Shown: piece after piece, positions 23,080 through 30,428 of the stretch | How positions within the stretch are numbered: the stretch's first letter is position 1 | How the letters are laid out: each line of letters opens with the position of its first letter | Source of the DNA: Phycisphaeraceae bacterium | GTDB lineage: Bacteria; Planctomycetota; Phycisphaerae; Phycisphaerales; Zrk34 | Assembly: GCA_028282805.1 (NCBI GenBank) | Contig: JANQHD010000056.1 | Span: forward strand, 1 to 42,032 | Direction: 5' to 3' | Length of the DNA stretch: 42,032 nt | The notes under the pieces: generated by a model | The model's input: only the letters and a program-made list of their open reading frames with translations | The model's database searches: none | What the model was told of the DNA's origin: nothing | Translations under genes and position numbers: made by a program

Positions 23080-24273
23080 GCGTTGCCCGTGCAACAGCAG
23101 GCAGGTGATCACCACGAGCTGGAAGAACACCGCGCCCAATAGCCAGTTGCCTGTCGCGCCCACGCCGATGACGCCGATCATCGCACAGAACAACGCCAGC
23201 GGTTGGGCCAGCGCCATGCCGATCACGCGGAACATCGACCAGTCGGCGTGGTCGAGCTGGTTGCCCTTGAGCTGGCGCAGTATCTGTTGCAGCAGGCGGT
23301 CGGTCGGCGACGGTTGATCTTCGCTCGGCGCCTCGGCCTCACGCGGCTCGTCGGCCGGCTGCGCCGCGGCCGGCGGTTCGCTCGGCGCTACCGTTTTGGG
23401 CTTGCGCGCCCGCTTCGCGACGGCCGGCGGGGTCGGCGCCTGCGGCTTGGGGATGTTCACCTGCGTGACCGGCAGGGGCGTTTTGATCCCCGTGCTCTGG
23501 TTGAGTTCCGCCGCCTCGGCCTGCTCCTCGGTGACCGGTTGGATGCTCCACGGCTTGAACGGCCGGCTGGTGTTGTGCACGGTCGGCTGCGAGCTGCTGG
23601 TGGTGGTTTCGAGCTTCTGCACGGCGGGGTACGTCGGCCCGGCGTTGGGGTTGAGCGGCTCTTCCTTGACCGCTTGCGTCTTGACGACCACCGGCTCGGC
23701 GTCGGGGGCGGCCTCGACCTCCGGCTTGAGGTGTTGGGCGATGATCCGCGCCGCCTCGACGAGGGTTTCGGCCGTGTACTCCGGCTCGACCGACGACTCG
23801 CCGTCGTCTTCGCCGATCAATACCGTTCGCACGCCCGCCGCCTGGCCCGCCTCGACGTCGCGCGCCGCGTCGCCGACCATCCAGCACAGCGACAAATCGA
23901 GTTTCATGTCCTTCGCCGCCTGAAGCAGCATGCCCGGCTTGGGCTTGCGCCACGGGTGGTCCTGGTCGTACTTGTCGATCGGCGCGTCGGGCAGGTACGG
24001 GCAGTAGTAAAAACGGTCGATCGATGCGCCGTTGGCGTGTTGTTCGACGAGGTTGGCGAGTTTGGTGTGCACCGCTTCGACGTCGGCCTCGGTGAACATG
24101 CCGCGCGCCACGCCCGACTGGTTGGTGACCACGACGATCTTGTACCCCAGCCCGCGCAGCGACGCGATCGCGCTGGCCGCGCCCTTCATCAAACGCACGC
24201 CGTTCGGGTCACCGAGGTAGCCGTCTTCATCGATGAGCGTGTTGTCGCGGTCGAAAAAGATCGCGCGTTGCAT
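23077..24273 (-). CDS. HAD-IIIA phosphatase (GmhB-like) with disordered linker and two TM helices
   Basis: 398 residues, about twice the usual GmhB. Residues 1-175 form the HAD domain: 'FFDRDNTL' (Asp8, Asp10), 'VVVTNQSGVARG', 'RKPKPGML' and 'VGDAARDVEAG' (Asp135, Asp139). This domain removes the 7-phosphate of D-glycero-manno-heptose 1,7-bisphosphate in LPS heptose synthesis. Canonical GmhB has a zinc loop with several Cys/His; here only Cys91 is in the corresponding segment (CPYLPDAPIDKYDQDHPW), so zinc is probably absent. Residues 185-325 are Pro/Ala/Glu-rich and disordered. Two transmembrane helices follow (about 348-372 and 375-395). It precedes the heptosyltransferase, which supports the heptose role. 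AGGAG lies 9 nt before the ATG. Confidence 0.86.
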   Translation of the reverse strand: MQRAIFFDRDNTLIDEDGYLGDPNGVRLMKGAASAIASLRGLGYKIVVVTNQSGVARGMFTEADVEAVHTKLANLVEQHANGASIDRFYYCPYLPDAPIDKYDQDHPWRKPKPGMLLQAAKDMKLDLSLCWMVGDAARDVEAGQAAGVRTVLIGEDDGESSVEPEYTAETLVEAARIIAQHLKPEVEAAPDAEPVVVKTQAVKEEPLNPNAGPTYPAVQKLETTTSSSQPTVHNTSRPFKPWSIQPVTEEQAEAAELNQSTGIKTPLPVTQVNIPKPQAPTPPAVAKRARKPKTVAPSEPPAAAQPADEPREAEAPSEDQPSPTDRLLQQILRQLKGNQLDHADWSMFRVIGMALAQPLALFCAMIGVIGVGATGNWLLGAVFFQLVVITCLLLHGQR

Positions 24274-24353
24274 CGTGGGCCGCTCCTGCTGATAGAACGA
24301 TCACACGATACCGCACCCGCGCCGCCTTGACCAAATCCCGCCGGCGATCGGGC

Positions 24354-24767
24354 CTACCGGTTCGTGATCACGGTCACCCCCGGCCGGTCCCGCTTCAGCG
24401 CCGCGATGCCCTCGGGCGTGACCGACGTGCCCGTCAGGTGCAGCTCCTGCAAGCCGCGCAGCTTGGCCACCGCGACCAGCAGATCGTCGTGCACCGCCCG
24501 GCCCGACAGAGACACCCGCTCGACCTCCACCAGCAGCGTGTCCGGCACAAAGCGGTAATGCGTCGGCGTGTGGTACAGCAACAGCCCCCCGTGCGCACGC
24601 AACTCGCCCACCGCGCGCCAGTGGTCGACCACCGGCATCGCCAGCGTCGCGCCGACCATCACCGCCGCGCAGAACGGCGCCAGCACGGGGAACAACCACC
24701 CGTACCGCTTCTCGCGCTCGCGGGTACGGTGACGCAGCACCAACATGCGCAACCACAGCCTTCGCAT
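24354..24767 (-). CDS. Small membrane protein with a leucine-rich repeat tail
   Basis: Encodes 137 residues. The first ~22 residues are basic ('MRRLWLRMLVLRHRTREREKR'; written as separated motif), followed by a transmembrane helix (about 24-47). The rest is outside or inside the membrane and ends in a planctomycete-style LRR unit, 'LRGLQELHLTGTSVTPEGIAALK'. LRRs are protein-binding; one unit only is present, so the fold is partial. Start at 24767, with a possible GTG at 24773. Situated between dnaJ-like and gmhB genes on the same strand, 37 bp from the former. The function is unknown. Confidence 0.65.
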   Translation of the reverse strand: MRRLWLRMLVLRHRTREREKRYGWLFPVLAPFCAAVMVGATLAMPVVDHWRAVGELRAHGGLLLYHTPTHYRFVPDTLLVEVERVSLSGRAVHDDLLVAVAKLRGLQELHLTGTSVTPEGIAALKRDRPGVTVITNR

Positions 24768-24804
24768 ACCCACATGATAGGCCGATGATCCGCCGGTTGA
24801 ACAG

Positions 24805-26604
24805 TTATTTCTTGCCCTTGCCCCGCCCTGCCTGCGCCTTGATCGCCTCGAGTTGCGCCTTGAGCGCCTCGCGGCGGTGGCCCAGCGTCTCGTCGGCTTG
24901 CTCGAGCCGATCGCGCCAAAGCTCGAGGTTCTCCACCGCCTGGCGCACCAGCTCTTCGCCCGCCTCGCGCTGCTCGGCGACCCGAGCGCGTGCATCGCCG
25001 ACAAACTCCGCCAGCTCCGCCTCGTGCGCTTCGAGTTGGTCGGCGTGCTCACCGAGCTTCTGCCCCAGCGCGTCGAGCTGCGCCTTGCGCTCGGCCAACT
25101 CCTCGGCCAGCGCGTCGAGCTCGGCCTGCTTGGCATCCAACTCACCCGAACGCTCGGCCGCCCGGGCTTCGGCCTGCTGCGATTCGGCTAAGCTCGCCTT
25201 CGCCTCGGCCAACGCCGCCTTGGCCTCGTCAGACTTCGCCGCCGCGTCGGCTTCGCGCTTCTCGATCTCGGCCAGCTGCGCCGCGATGGTCGCGCTCTGC
25301 TCGTCGAGCTGCTGTTGCTTGGCCGCCAGTTCCGCCGCCTGCGCGTTCAGCTCTTCGCTGCGCTGGTGCGAGGCGGCGATCTGTTTTTCCAGGTCCGACG
25401 CCAAATGCTCGAACTCGCGCTGGCGGTTGTCCAGCGACTCCGTGCGCTCATCGAGCTCCGGCCCGCGCCGCTCGATCTCCGCCTGCTGCTTGTCCAGGTC
25501 CGACTGCCGGCGGTCGACCTTCTGTTCGCGGTCTTCTAAGTCGGCCTGCCGGGCGTTCAGCTGCTCTTCGATCTCGTCGAGCGTGCCCTCGCGGTTGTCG
25601 AGGTTCGCCTCGCGACCGCGCAGGTCCGAAGCCCGGCGGTCGAGCTCCTCTTCCCGCTCACGCAACTGCTTGGCCTGTTCCGCCTTGTTCTTGCGCGACG
25701 CCGCGTCCGTCGCCGGCGGTTCATCGGGCACGTCCTTGCCCGCCAGCGCGCCGCCGAGTTGTTCGACGTAGCGCTTCTGCGTCGGTGTCAAATCCGTCGG
25801 CGCTTCGATCAACACGTTGACCAGCAGGTCGCCCGACTTCCCGTTCTCGTCACACAGCCCCTTGCCCGTGATGCGCAACGGTTCGCCGCCGCTCGTCCCG
25901 GCCGGCACGTCGATCATGATCGGCCCCGACAGCGTCAGTACCTCGACCGTGTCCCCCAGCACCGCTTGGTCAAAGCGCAGCTTTGCCTGCGCGATCAGGT
26001 CCAAGCCGTCTCGAAGCAACCGCCCGTGCGGTTCGATCACCAGCGTGAGGACCAGGTCGCCCGGCTTGCCCTTGCGGTCCCCGGCGGGGTGGCCCTTGCC
26101 CGGCACGCGCAGCTGCGCGCCGGCCTCCACGGCACGCGGCACGGTCACGTCGATCTTCTCTTCCTTGCCGTCCGCGTCGCGCAGGTGAAGCGACACCACG
26201 CCGCCCAACGCCGCGGTCTCGAACGGGATCTGAACGCTGTGGTGCAGGTCCTGCCCGTCGACTGGCCGGGTCCCGGTGCGCGACTTACGCCCGCGTTTGT
26301 GCTTGAACGCCCCGAACACCCGGTCGAGGATGTCCGCGTCGTCCATGCTCGCGTCGTGCAGGTCGCCGAAACCCGGTTCCGCCGGGCGTTTGCCGTTGGC
26401 CCCGTCGTTGTCGTACGCGCTGCGCCGCTCCGGGTCGGTCAACACCTCGTACGCTTCTTGCAGCTCGGCGAAACGGCCCGTCGCCTCTTCGTCGTCGTTG
26501 ACGTCGGGGTGGATCGCCTTGGCCAGCTTGCGGTACGCCTTCTTGATCTCGGTCGTGTTGGCGGTCCGGCTGACGCCCAGTATGTCGTAATAATCGCGGG
26601 GCAT
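24805..26604 (-). CDS. DnaJ/CbpA-type co-chaperone with a long coiled-coil tail
   Basis: 599 residues. The J domain (about 1-70) has HPD at 32-34 and 'YYDILGVSRTA'. Residues about 115-275 are the two C-terminal substrate-binding domains ('PFETAALGGVVSLHL', 'VPAGTSGGEPLRITGKGL'), without the Cys-rich zinc domain, so it is CbpA-like (type II). Residues about 305-590 are a very long heptad coiled coil rich in Glu, Gln, Arg and Ala, with words such as 'LDRRASDLRGREANLD'; the tail ends basic (GRGKGKK). It would stimulate Hsp70 (DnaK), not in this window. The tail probably dimerises it or anchors it to a partner. A TGATATGAT extended -10 is 37 nt upstream. Confidence 0.93.
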   Translation of the reverse strand: MPRDYYDILGVSRTANTTEIKKAYRKLAKAIHPDVNDDEEATGRFAELQEAYEVLTDPERRSAYDNDGANGKRPAEPGFGDLHDASMDDADILDRVFGAFKHKRGRKSRTGTRPVDGQDLHHSVQIPFETAALGGVVSLHLRDADGKEEKIDVTVPRAVEAGAQLRVPGKGHPAGDRKGKPGDLVLTLVIEPHGRLLRDGLDLIAQAKLRFDQAVLGDTVEVLTLSGPIMIDVPAGTSGGEPLRITGKGLCDENGKSGDLLVNVLIEAPTDLTPTQKRYVEQLGGALAGKDVPDEPPATDAASRKNKAEQAKQLREREEELDRRASDLRGREANLDNREGTLDEIEEQLNARQADLEDREQKVDRRQSDLDKQQAEIERRGPELDERTESLDNRQREFEHLASDLEKQIAASHQRSEELNAQAAELAAKQQQLDEQSATIAAQLAEIEKREADAAAKSDEAKAALAEAKASLAESQQAEARAAERSGELDAKQAELDALAEELAERKAQLDALGQKLGEHADQLEAHEAELAEFVGDARARVAEQREAGEELVRQAVENLELWRDRLEQADETLGHRREALKAQLEAIKAQAGRGKGKK

Positions 26605-26641
26605 AGACCCACCGTCGCACAGAACAAAATACCCAACCTAC

Positions 26642-26650
26642 ATCATATCA
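26642..26650 (-). promoter_or_regulatory. Extended -10 (TGATATGAT) for the dnaJ-like gene
   Basis: Minus strand TGATATGAT, third example here of TGATAnnAT. It lies 37 nt before the ATG at 26604. No clear -35. Confidence 0.45.
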
Positions 26651-26694
26651 GCATCGTCCCCTCGGGCCTGCACCATTAGCCCCCGTGGCCTATC

Positions 26695-28515
26695 ATGGGC
26701 CCGGTCCCGCTCATGAACGCCACCGCCGCCGCCATCTTGAACTTCCTCGTCCAGCCCCTCGACGTCGCCCGGCGGTACACCCCACGCAAGGCGCGGGCCG
26801 ACGCACTGGCCGGGCTCACCGTCGCCGTCGTCGCCGTGCCCCAGGCCATGGCCTACGCGCTCGTCGCCGGCGTCGCGCCGATCTACGGCCTGATCACACT
26901 CGTCGTCCAATCCCTACTCGGCGCACTGTTCAACGCCAACCCCTACCTCAGCGTCGGCCCGATCAACACCCAGTCCCTGCTCGTCGCCGCCACCGTCACC
27001 CGCCTGGTCACCACCACCGACCCCGGCGGCGCCGAACCCGAAGCGCTCTACCTGCAACTCGTCGTCGCGCTCACGCTCATCAAGGGCGCCATGCAGGTCG
27101 GCTTCGCGCTGCTCCGCCTCGGCGGCCTGGTCAAGTACGTCAGCCAGTCCGTCATCGTCGGCTTCACCGCCGGCGCGGGCGTGCTCATCGCCGCCGGCCA
27201 ACTTCACAACTTCATCGGCGTCGAGGCCCGCCGCGCCGACGGCGACTGGCCCGGCCTGATCGGCATCGCCCAACGGCTTTGGCCGAACGCCGCCGAGTTC
27301 AGCGCGATCTCTCTGGCGGTCGGTTGCGGCGCGCTGCTGATCGTCATCGGCTCGCGCGCCGTGTCGCGCCTTTTGCCCGGCGCGCTGCTCGCGGTGGTCG
27401 CCGGCGGGCTGGCGGTGTGGGCCGGGGGCTGGTCGAGCGCCGACTTGTCGCTCATCCAGCCGCTGCCGCAACGCAGCGAACTCGTACACCTGTTGTCACT
27501 GCCCGCGTTCTCGCTCGGCCAACTCGAATCGCTGCTGCCGGGGGCGCTGGCGCTGGCGATGCTGGGGCTGATGGAAGCCTACGCCATCGGTGCCTCGATC
27601 GCCGCCCGCACCGGTCAGCACATCGGGCCCAACCGCGAGCTGGCCAGCCAGGGCCTGGTCAACCTCGTCAGCGCGTTCTTTTCGTGCATGCCCGGCTCGG
27701 GCAGCTTCTCACGCTCGGCGCTGAACTACCACGCCGGCGCAAAAACGCTCTACTCGGGCGTGTTCAACGCGGCGTTCGTGCTGCTGATCGTGCTGCTGTT
27801 TGCGCCGGCGGCGCGTTACGTGCCCATGGCCGCGCTCGCCGCGGTGCTCTTCGTGATCGCCTACCAGCTGATCGACTTCCGGTTCATCGGCCGGGCGTGG
27901 CGGACCAGCCGGGCCGACGCGGCGGTGTGCTTCGTCACGTTCGCCGCCACGCTCGCCACGCCGTTGGAGTACGCGATCTTCATCGGCGTGGCGCTCAACA
28001 TCGCCATCTACCTGCGTAACTCGAGCCGTTTGCACGTCAACGAACTTGTGCAGAGCCACGGCGGGCCGTTCACCGAGCGCCCCGTGACCGACCGCAAGGG
28101 CCGGCGGGCGATCGTGTTCCTTTCGCTCGAGGGCGACCTGTTTTTCGGCGTGGCCGACGAGTTGCGCGACGCGCTCGGCCGGGCCGCCAGCAGTGGCGTG
28201 CGCGTCGTCATTTTAAGGCTCAAACGCACCCACTCCGTCGACGCCACCGTGCTCAGCGTGCTCGAACGCTTCACGCAGGTCATGCGCGAACGCCAGGGCC
28301 ACGTGTTGCTCTGCGGCGTGCGGCCGGGGCTCAGCGACACCATGCGCCGGTTCGGCCTGACCACGCGGATCGGCGAAGAGAACCTGTTCGAAGTGCGCGA
28401 CGGCGTGTTCGCCAGCGCCAAGGCCGCCGTCCGTCGGGCGCACGAGCTGGTCGGCGAAACGATCGACCCCGATGCCGCTAAGCCGCGAAGCGGCGCATGG
28501 TCTTACCAGATATGA
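26695..28515 (+). CDS. SulP family anion transporter with STAS domain
   Basis: 606 residues, usual size. The membrane part (about 40-440) has many hydrophobic segments and the SulP signature near the start: 'LAGLTVAVVAVPQAMAYAL', 'GVAPIYGL', then 'NPYLSVGPINTQSLLVA'. The cytoplasmic C-terminal STAS domain (about 470-590) has 'SLEGDLFFGVADELRDAL' and 'SVDATVLSVLERF'. It moves sulfate, bicarbonate or other anions; the ion cannot be read from sequence. Start at 26695 or the internal ATG at 26713; neither has a good Shine-Dalgarno. It is divergent from the dnaJ-like gene and followed 52 bp later by nth, with a small GCCGC-GAA-GCGGC hairpin (28482-28494) in its 3' end. Confidence 0.94.
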   Translation: MGPVPLMNATAAAILNFLVQPLDVARRYTPRKARADALAGLTVAVVAVPQAMAYALVAGVAPIYGLITLVVQSLLGALFNANPYLSVGPINTQSLLVAATVTRLVTTTDPGGAEPEALYLQLVVALTLIKGAMQVGFALLRLGGLVKYVSQSVIVGFTAGAGVLIAAGQLHNFIGVEARRADGDWPGLIGIAQRLWPNAAEFSAISLAVGCGALLIVIGSRAVSRLLPGALLAVVAGGLAVWAGGWSSADLSLIQPLPQRSELVHLLSLPAFSLGQLESLLPGALALAMLGLMEAYAIGASIAARTGQHIGPNRELASQGLVNLVSAFFSCMPGSGSFSRSALNYHAGAKTLYSGVFNAAFVLLIVLLFAPAARYVPMAALAAVLFVIAYQLIDFRFIGRAWRTSRADAAVCFVTFAATLATPLEYAIFIGVALNIAIYLRNSSRLHVNELVQSHGGPFTERPVTDRKGRRAIVFLSLEGDLFFGVADELRDALGRAASSGVRVVILRLKRTHSVDATVLSVLERFTQVMRERQGHVLLCGVRPGLSDTMRRFGLTTRIGEENLFEVRDGVFASAKAAVRRAHELVGETIDPDAAKPRSGAWSYQI

Positions 28516-28567
28516 TCACTACCGTTTAGCCGCGACCCGAAGGGGAGCGCTTGCTTGAAAGAGTTTC

Positions 28568-29239
28568 ATGGCAACGAAAACCACCACGAGAAACACCGCC
28601 CCGGACCCGGAACTCAAAAAACGCGCCGGCCGCATCTACCGCAAGCTCGCGAAGACCTACCCCGAGGCGAAGTGCGCGCTCAACCACCGCAACCCCTACG
28701 AGCTGATCGTGGCGACGATCCTTTCGGCCCAGTGCACCGACGAGCGCGTGAACATGACCACGCCCGCGCTGTTTAAAAAGTACCCCACGCCCGCCAAGCT
28801 CGCCGCGGCGAAACAGCCAGACGTCGAAAAGATCGTCAAGTCGTGTGGCTTCTACCGCAACAAGGCCAAGTCGATCCGCGGGGCGGCGCAGGGCATCGTG
28901 AACGACCACAACGGCGAGGTGCCCGACACGATGGAAGCGCTGCTGAAGCTGCCGGGCGTGGCGCGCAAGACCGCCAACGTCGTGCTCGGCAACGCGTTCG
29001 ACATCAACGAGGGCGTCGTCGTCGACACCCACGTCAAACGCCTGTCCAACCGCATGGGGCTCACCACGAACACCACGCCCGACAAGATTGAGCAAGACCT
29101 GATGCCGCTGGTGCCACAGAAGAACTGGACGATGCTCAGCCACCTGCTGATCTGGCACGGCCGGCGCACGTGCCCGGCCCGCAAGCCCGATTGCGAGAAC
29201 TGCCCCGTCGCCGACGACTGCCCCCGGGTCGGGGTGTGA
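28568..29239 (+). CDS. nth: Endonuclease III
   Basis: DNA glycosylase/AP lyase removing oxidised pyrimidines. 223 residues. The helix-hairpin-helix is 'LPGVARKTANVVL' with catalytic Lys134, the second catalytic residue is Asp153 in VVDTHVKRL, and the iron-sulfur cluster ligands are Cys202, Cys209, Cys212 and Cys218 with the exact C-x6-C-x2-C-x5-C spacing. The N-terminus (MATKTTTRNTAPDP) is a short extension. Start at 28568. recX begins 2 bp after the stop, suggesting a DNA repair pair. Confidence 0.97.
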   Translation: MATKTTTRNTAPDPELKKRAGRIYRKLAKTYPEAKCALNHRNPYELIVATILSAQCTDERVNMTTPALFKKYPTPAKLAAAKQPDVEKIVKSCGFYRNKAKSIRGAAQGIVNDHNGEVPDTMEALLKLPGVARKTANVVLGNAFDINEGVVVDTHVKRLSNRMGLTTNTTPDKIEQDLMPLVPQKNWTMLSHLLIWHGRRTCPARKPDCENCPVADDCPRVGV

Positions 29240-29241
29240 CG

Positions 29242-29916
29242 ATGACCGCTGGCCATGCCGAGGTCGAATCGCTGCGCCCGACGAAGCGCGACCCGCTGCG
29301 CGTGATGGTGCGCGTGGGGGGCAGGGTGGTCGGCACGCTGCCGCGCGACGCGGTCGAGCGGCTCGGCATCGCGATCGGCACGCCGTGGTCCGACGAACTG
29401 GCGGGCGCGCTGGCGCAAGCGGTGTCGGCGGACAAGGCCAGGCGTTATGCGCTCAATGCGCTCGGCCGGCGCATGCTCAGCTGCGGCGAGTTGGCCGAGC
29501 GCATGCGGAGGCGTGCGTACGAACCGGCCGTGGTCGAAAGTGTGATCGGGCAACTGGTCGAGCGCGGCGTGTTGGACGACGAGGCGTACGGCCGCGCGGT
29601 GATCCGCGCCGAGCGCGAGCGCAAACCGGCGGGGGGGCGGCTGTTGCGTCACAAACTATTTCAGAAGAAGCTGCCGCGCGAACTGGTGGACCGCCTGATC
29701 GCCGAAGCGGAAGCCGACCACGATGCGCCGGCGGCGCTGCGCGCGTTGCTCGAACGGCGGTTGCAGACCACGGCCATGCAGAAGCTCGAACCCGCGGTGC
29801 GCCGGCGGAGATTATGGGGCCTTGCGGCGCGGCGCGGTTTTAACCCCGACGACATCCGCGCAGCGATGTCCGATATTGTTGCGCTCGACGAACCGAACGA
29901 CAAATCATTCGAATAA
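29242..29916 (+). CDS. recX: RecX family regulator
   Basis: Modulates RecA filaments. 224 residues. The ATG at 29242 lies just after the nth stop. The three-helix RecX repeats are recognisable: 'ARRYALNALGRRMLSCGELAERMRRR', 'VVESVIGQLVERGVLDDEAYGRAVIR' and 'KPAGGRLLRHKLFQKKLPRELVDRLI', with a third repeat near the C-terminus ('RRRRLWGLAARRGFNPDDIRAAM'). recA is usually adjacent but is not in the window; coupling with nth instead is uncommon. Confidence 0.92.
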   Translation: MTAGHAEVESLRPTKRDPLRVMVRVGGRVVGTLPRDAVERLGIAIGTPWSDELAGALAQAVSADKARRYALNALGRRMLSCGELAERMRRRAYEPAVVESVIGQLVERGVLDDEAYGRAVIRAERERKPAGGRLLRHKLFQKKLPRELVDRLIAEAEADHDAPAALRALLERRLQTTAMQKLEPAVRRRRLWGLAARRGFNPDDIRAAMSDIVALDEPNDKSFE

Positions 29917-29943
29917 GCTAATGAATATCGGCTATCGCGCGTG

Positions 29944-29949
29944 TATACT
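29944..29949 (+). promoter_or_regulatory. -10-like TATACT before the tiny ORF
   Basis: TATACT lies 17 nt before the ATG of the 18-codon ORF at 29967. A -35 is not clear. The same hexamer is used at padR (4088-4093). Confidence 0.45.
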
Positions 29950-29966
29950 TGAGCCAGAGGGATTTT

Positions 29967-30023
29967 ATGAGACGCAAGATCTTCTGGCTGTTTGTGATGA
30001 CCACCATCGCGTTCTGGATCTGA
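29967..30023 (+). CDS. Putative 18-residue membrane micropeptide
   Basis: ATG to TGA encodes MRRKIFWLFVMTTIAFWI, a basic N-terminus followed by a hydrophobic stretch long enough for one short membrane helix. AGAGGG lies 5 nt upstream and a TATACT -10 before that. This combination is better than chance for so short an ORF, but there is no homology evidence. The BamE-like lipoprotein gene follows 51 bp later. It could be a leader peptide or small membrane protein. Confidence 0.4.
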   Translation: MRRKIFWLFVMTTIAFWI

Positions 30024-30074
30024 ACGCACCGCTTGTCGCTCGCCTTTGACCCGTCCGATCAGGGAGTTGCACGG

Positions 30075-30428
30075 GTGCCACGCTTCGCTTTAATCATTGT
30101 CGGTCTCTGCCTCGCGGTGTCGCTGTACGGCTGTCGCACCGAATCCGTCGAGATGGAAACCCACGCGGGCCAGCCGGTCAACCAGCAGCACGATTTCGAC
30201 GAAGTGAAGAAACGGGCCAAGCAACTCAAGGTCGGCATGCGCAGCGTCGACGTGCTCATCCTGCTGGGCTCGCCGGCGAAGAAAGAAACCAACGCGTGGG
30301 TGTACCTGCCGTCGCGCACGGGCGCGATCATTCCGGCCGAGGCGTTGCAGGTGAACTTCGAGCGTGGCCGGTACGTCTCGCACGTGTACCAGCCCATCGT
30401 CGGGGCCGAACGCATCATCTTCGATTGA
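30075..30428 (+). CDS. Small BamE (SmpA/OmlA)-like lipoprotein
   Basis: 117 residues from a GTG at 30075, with AGGGAG 8 nt upstream. The signal ends in a strong lipobox (SLYGC), Cys20. The mature part has the BamE-like pattern: 'FDEVKKRAKQLKVGMRSVDVLILLGSP', then 'WVYLPSRTGAIIPAEALQVNFERGRY', resembling the beta-strands of the OMP-assembly accessory fold. In Proteobacteria BamE helps the Bam complex; here the role is inferred from fold only. Its TGA abuts the GH35 stop on the other strand, forming TGATCA. Confidence 0.65.
   Translation: MPRFALIIVGLCLAVSLYGCRTESVEMETHAGQPVNQQHDFDEVKKRAKQLKVGMRSVDVLILLGSPAKKETNAWVYLPSRTGAIIPAEALQVNFERGRYVSHVYQPIVGAERIIFD

Noticed and set aside
28482-28494. GCCGC-GAA-GCGGC hairpin as the SulP terminator
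   Set aside because: It lies inside the coding end and has a short stem and no U-tract.
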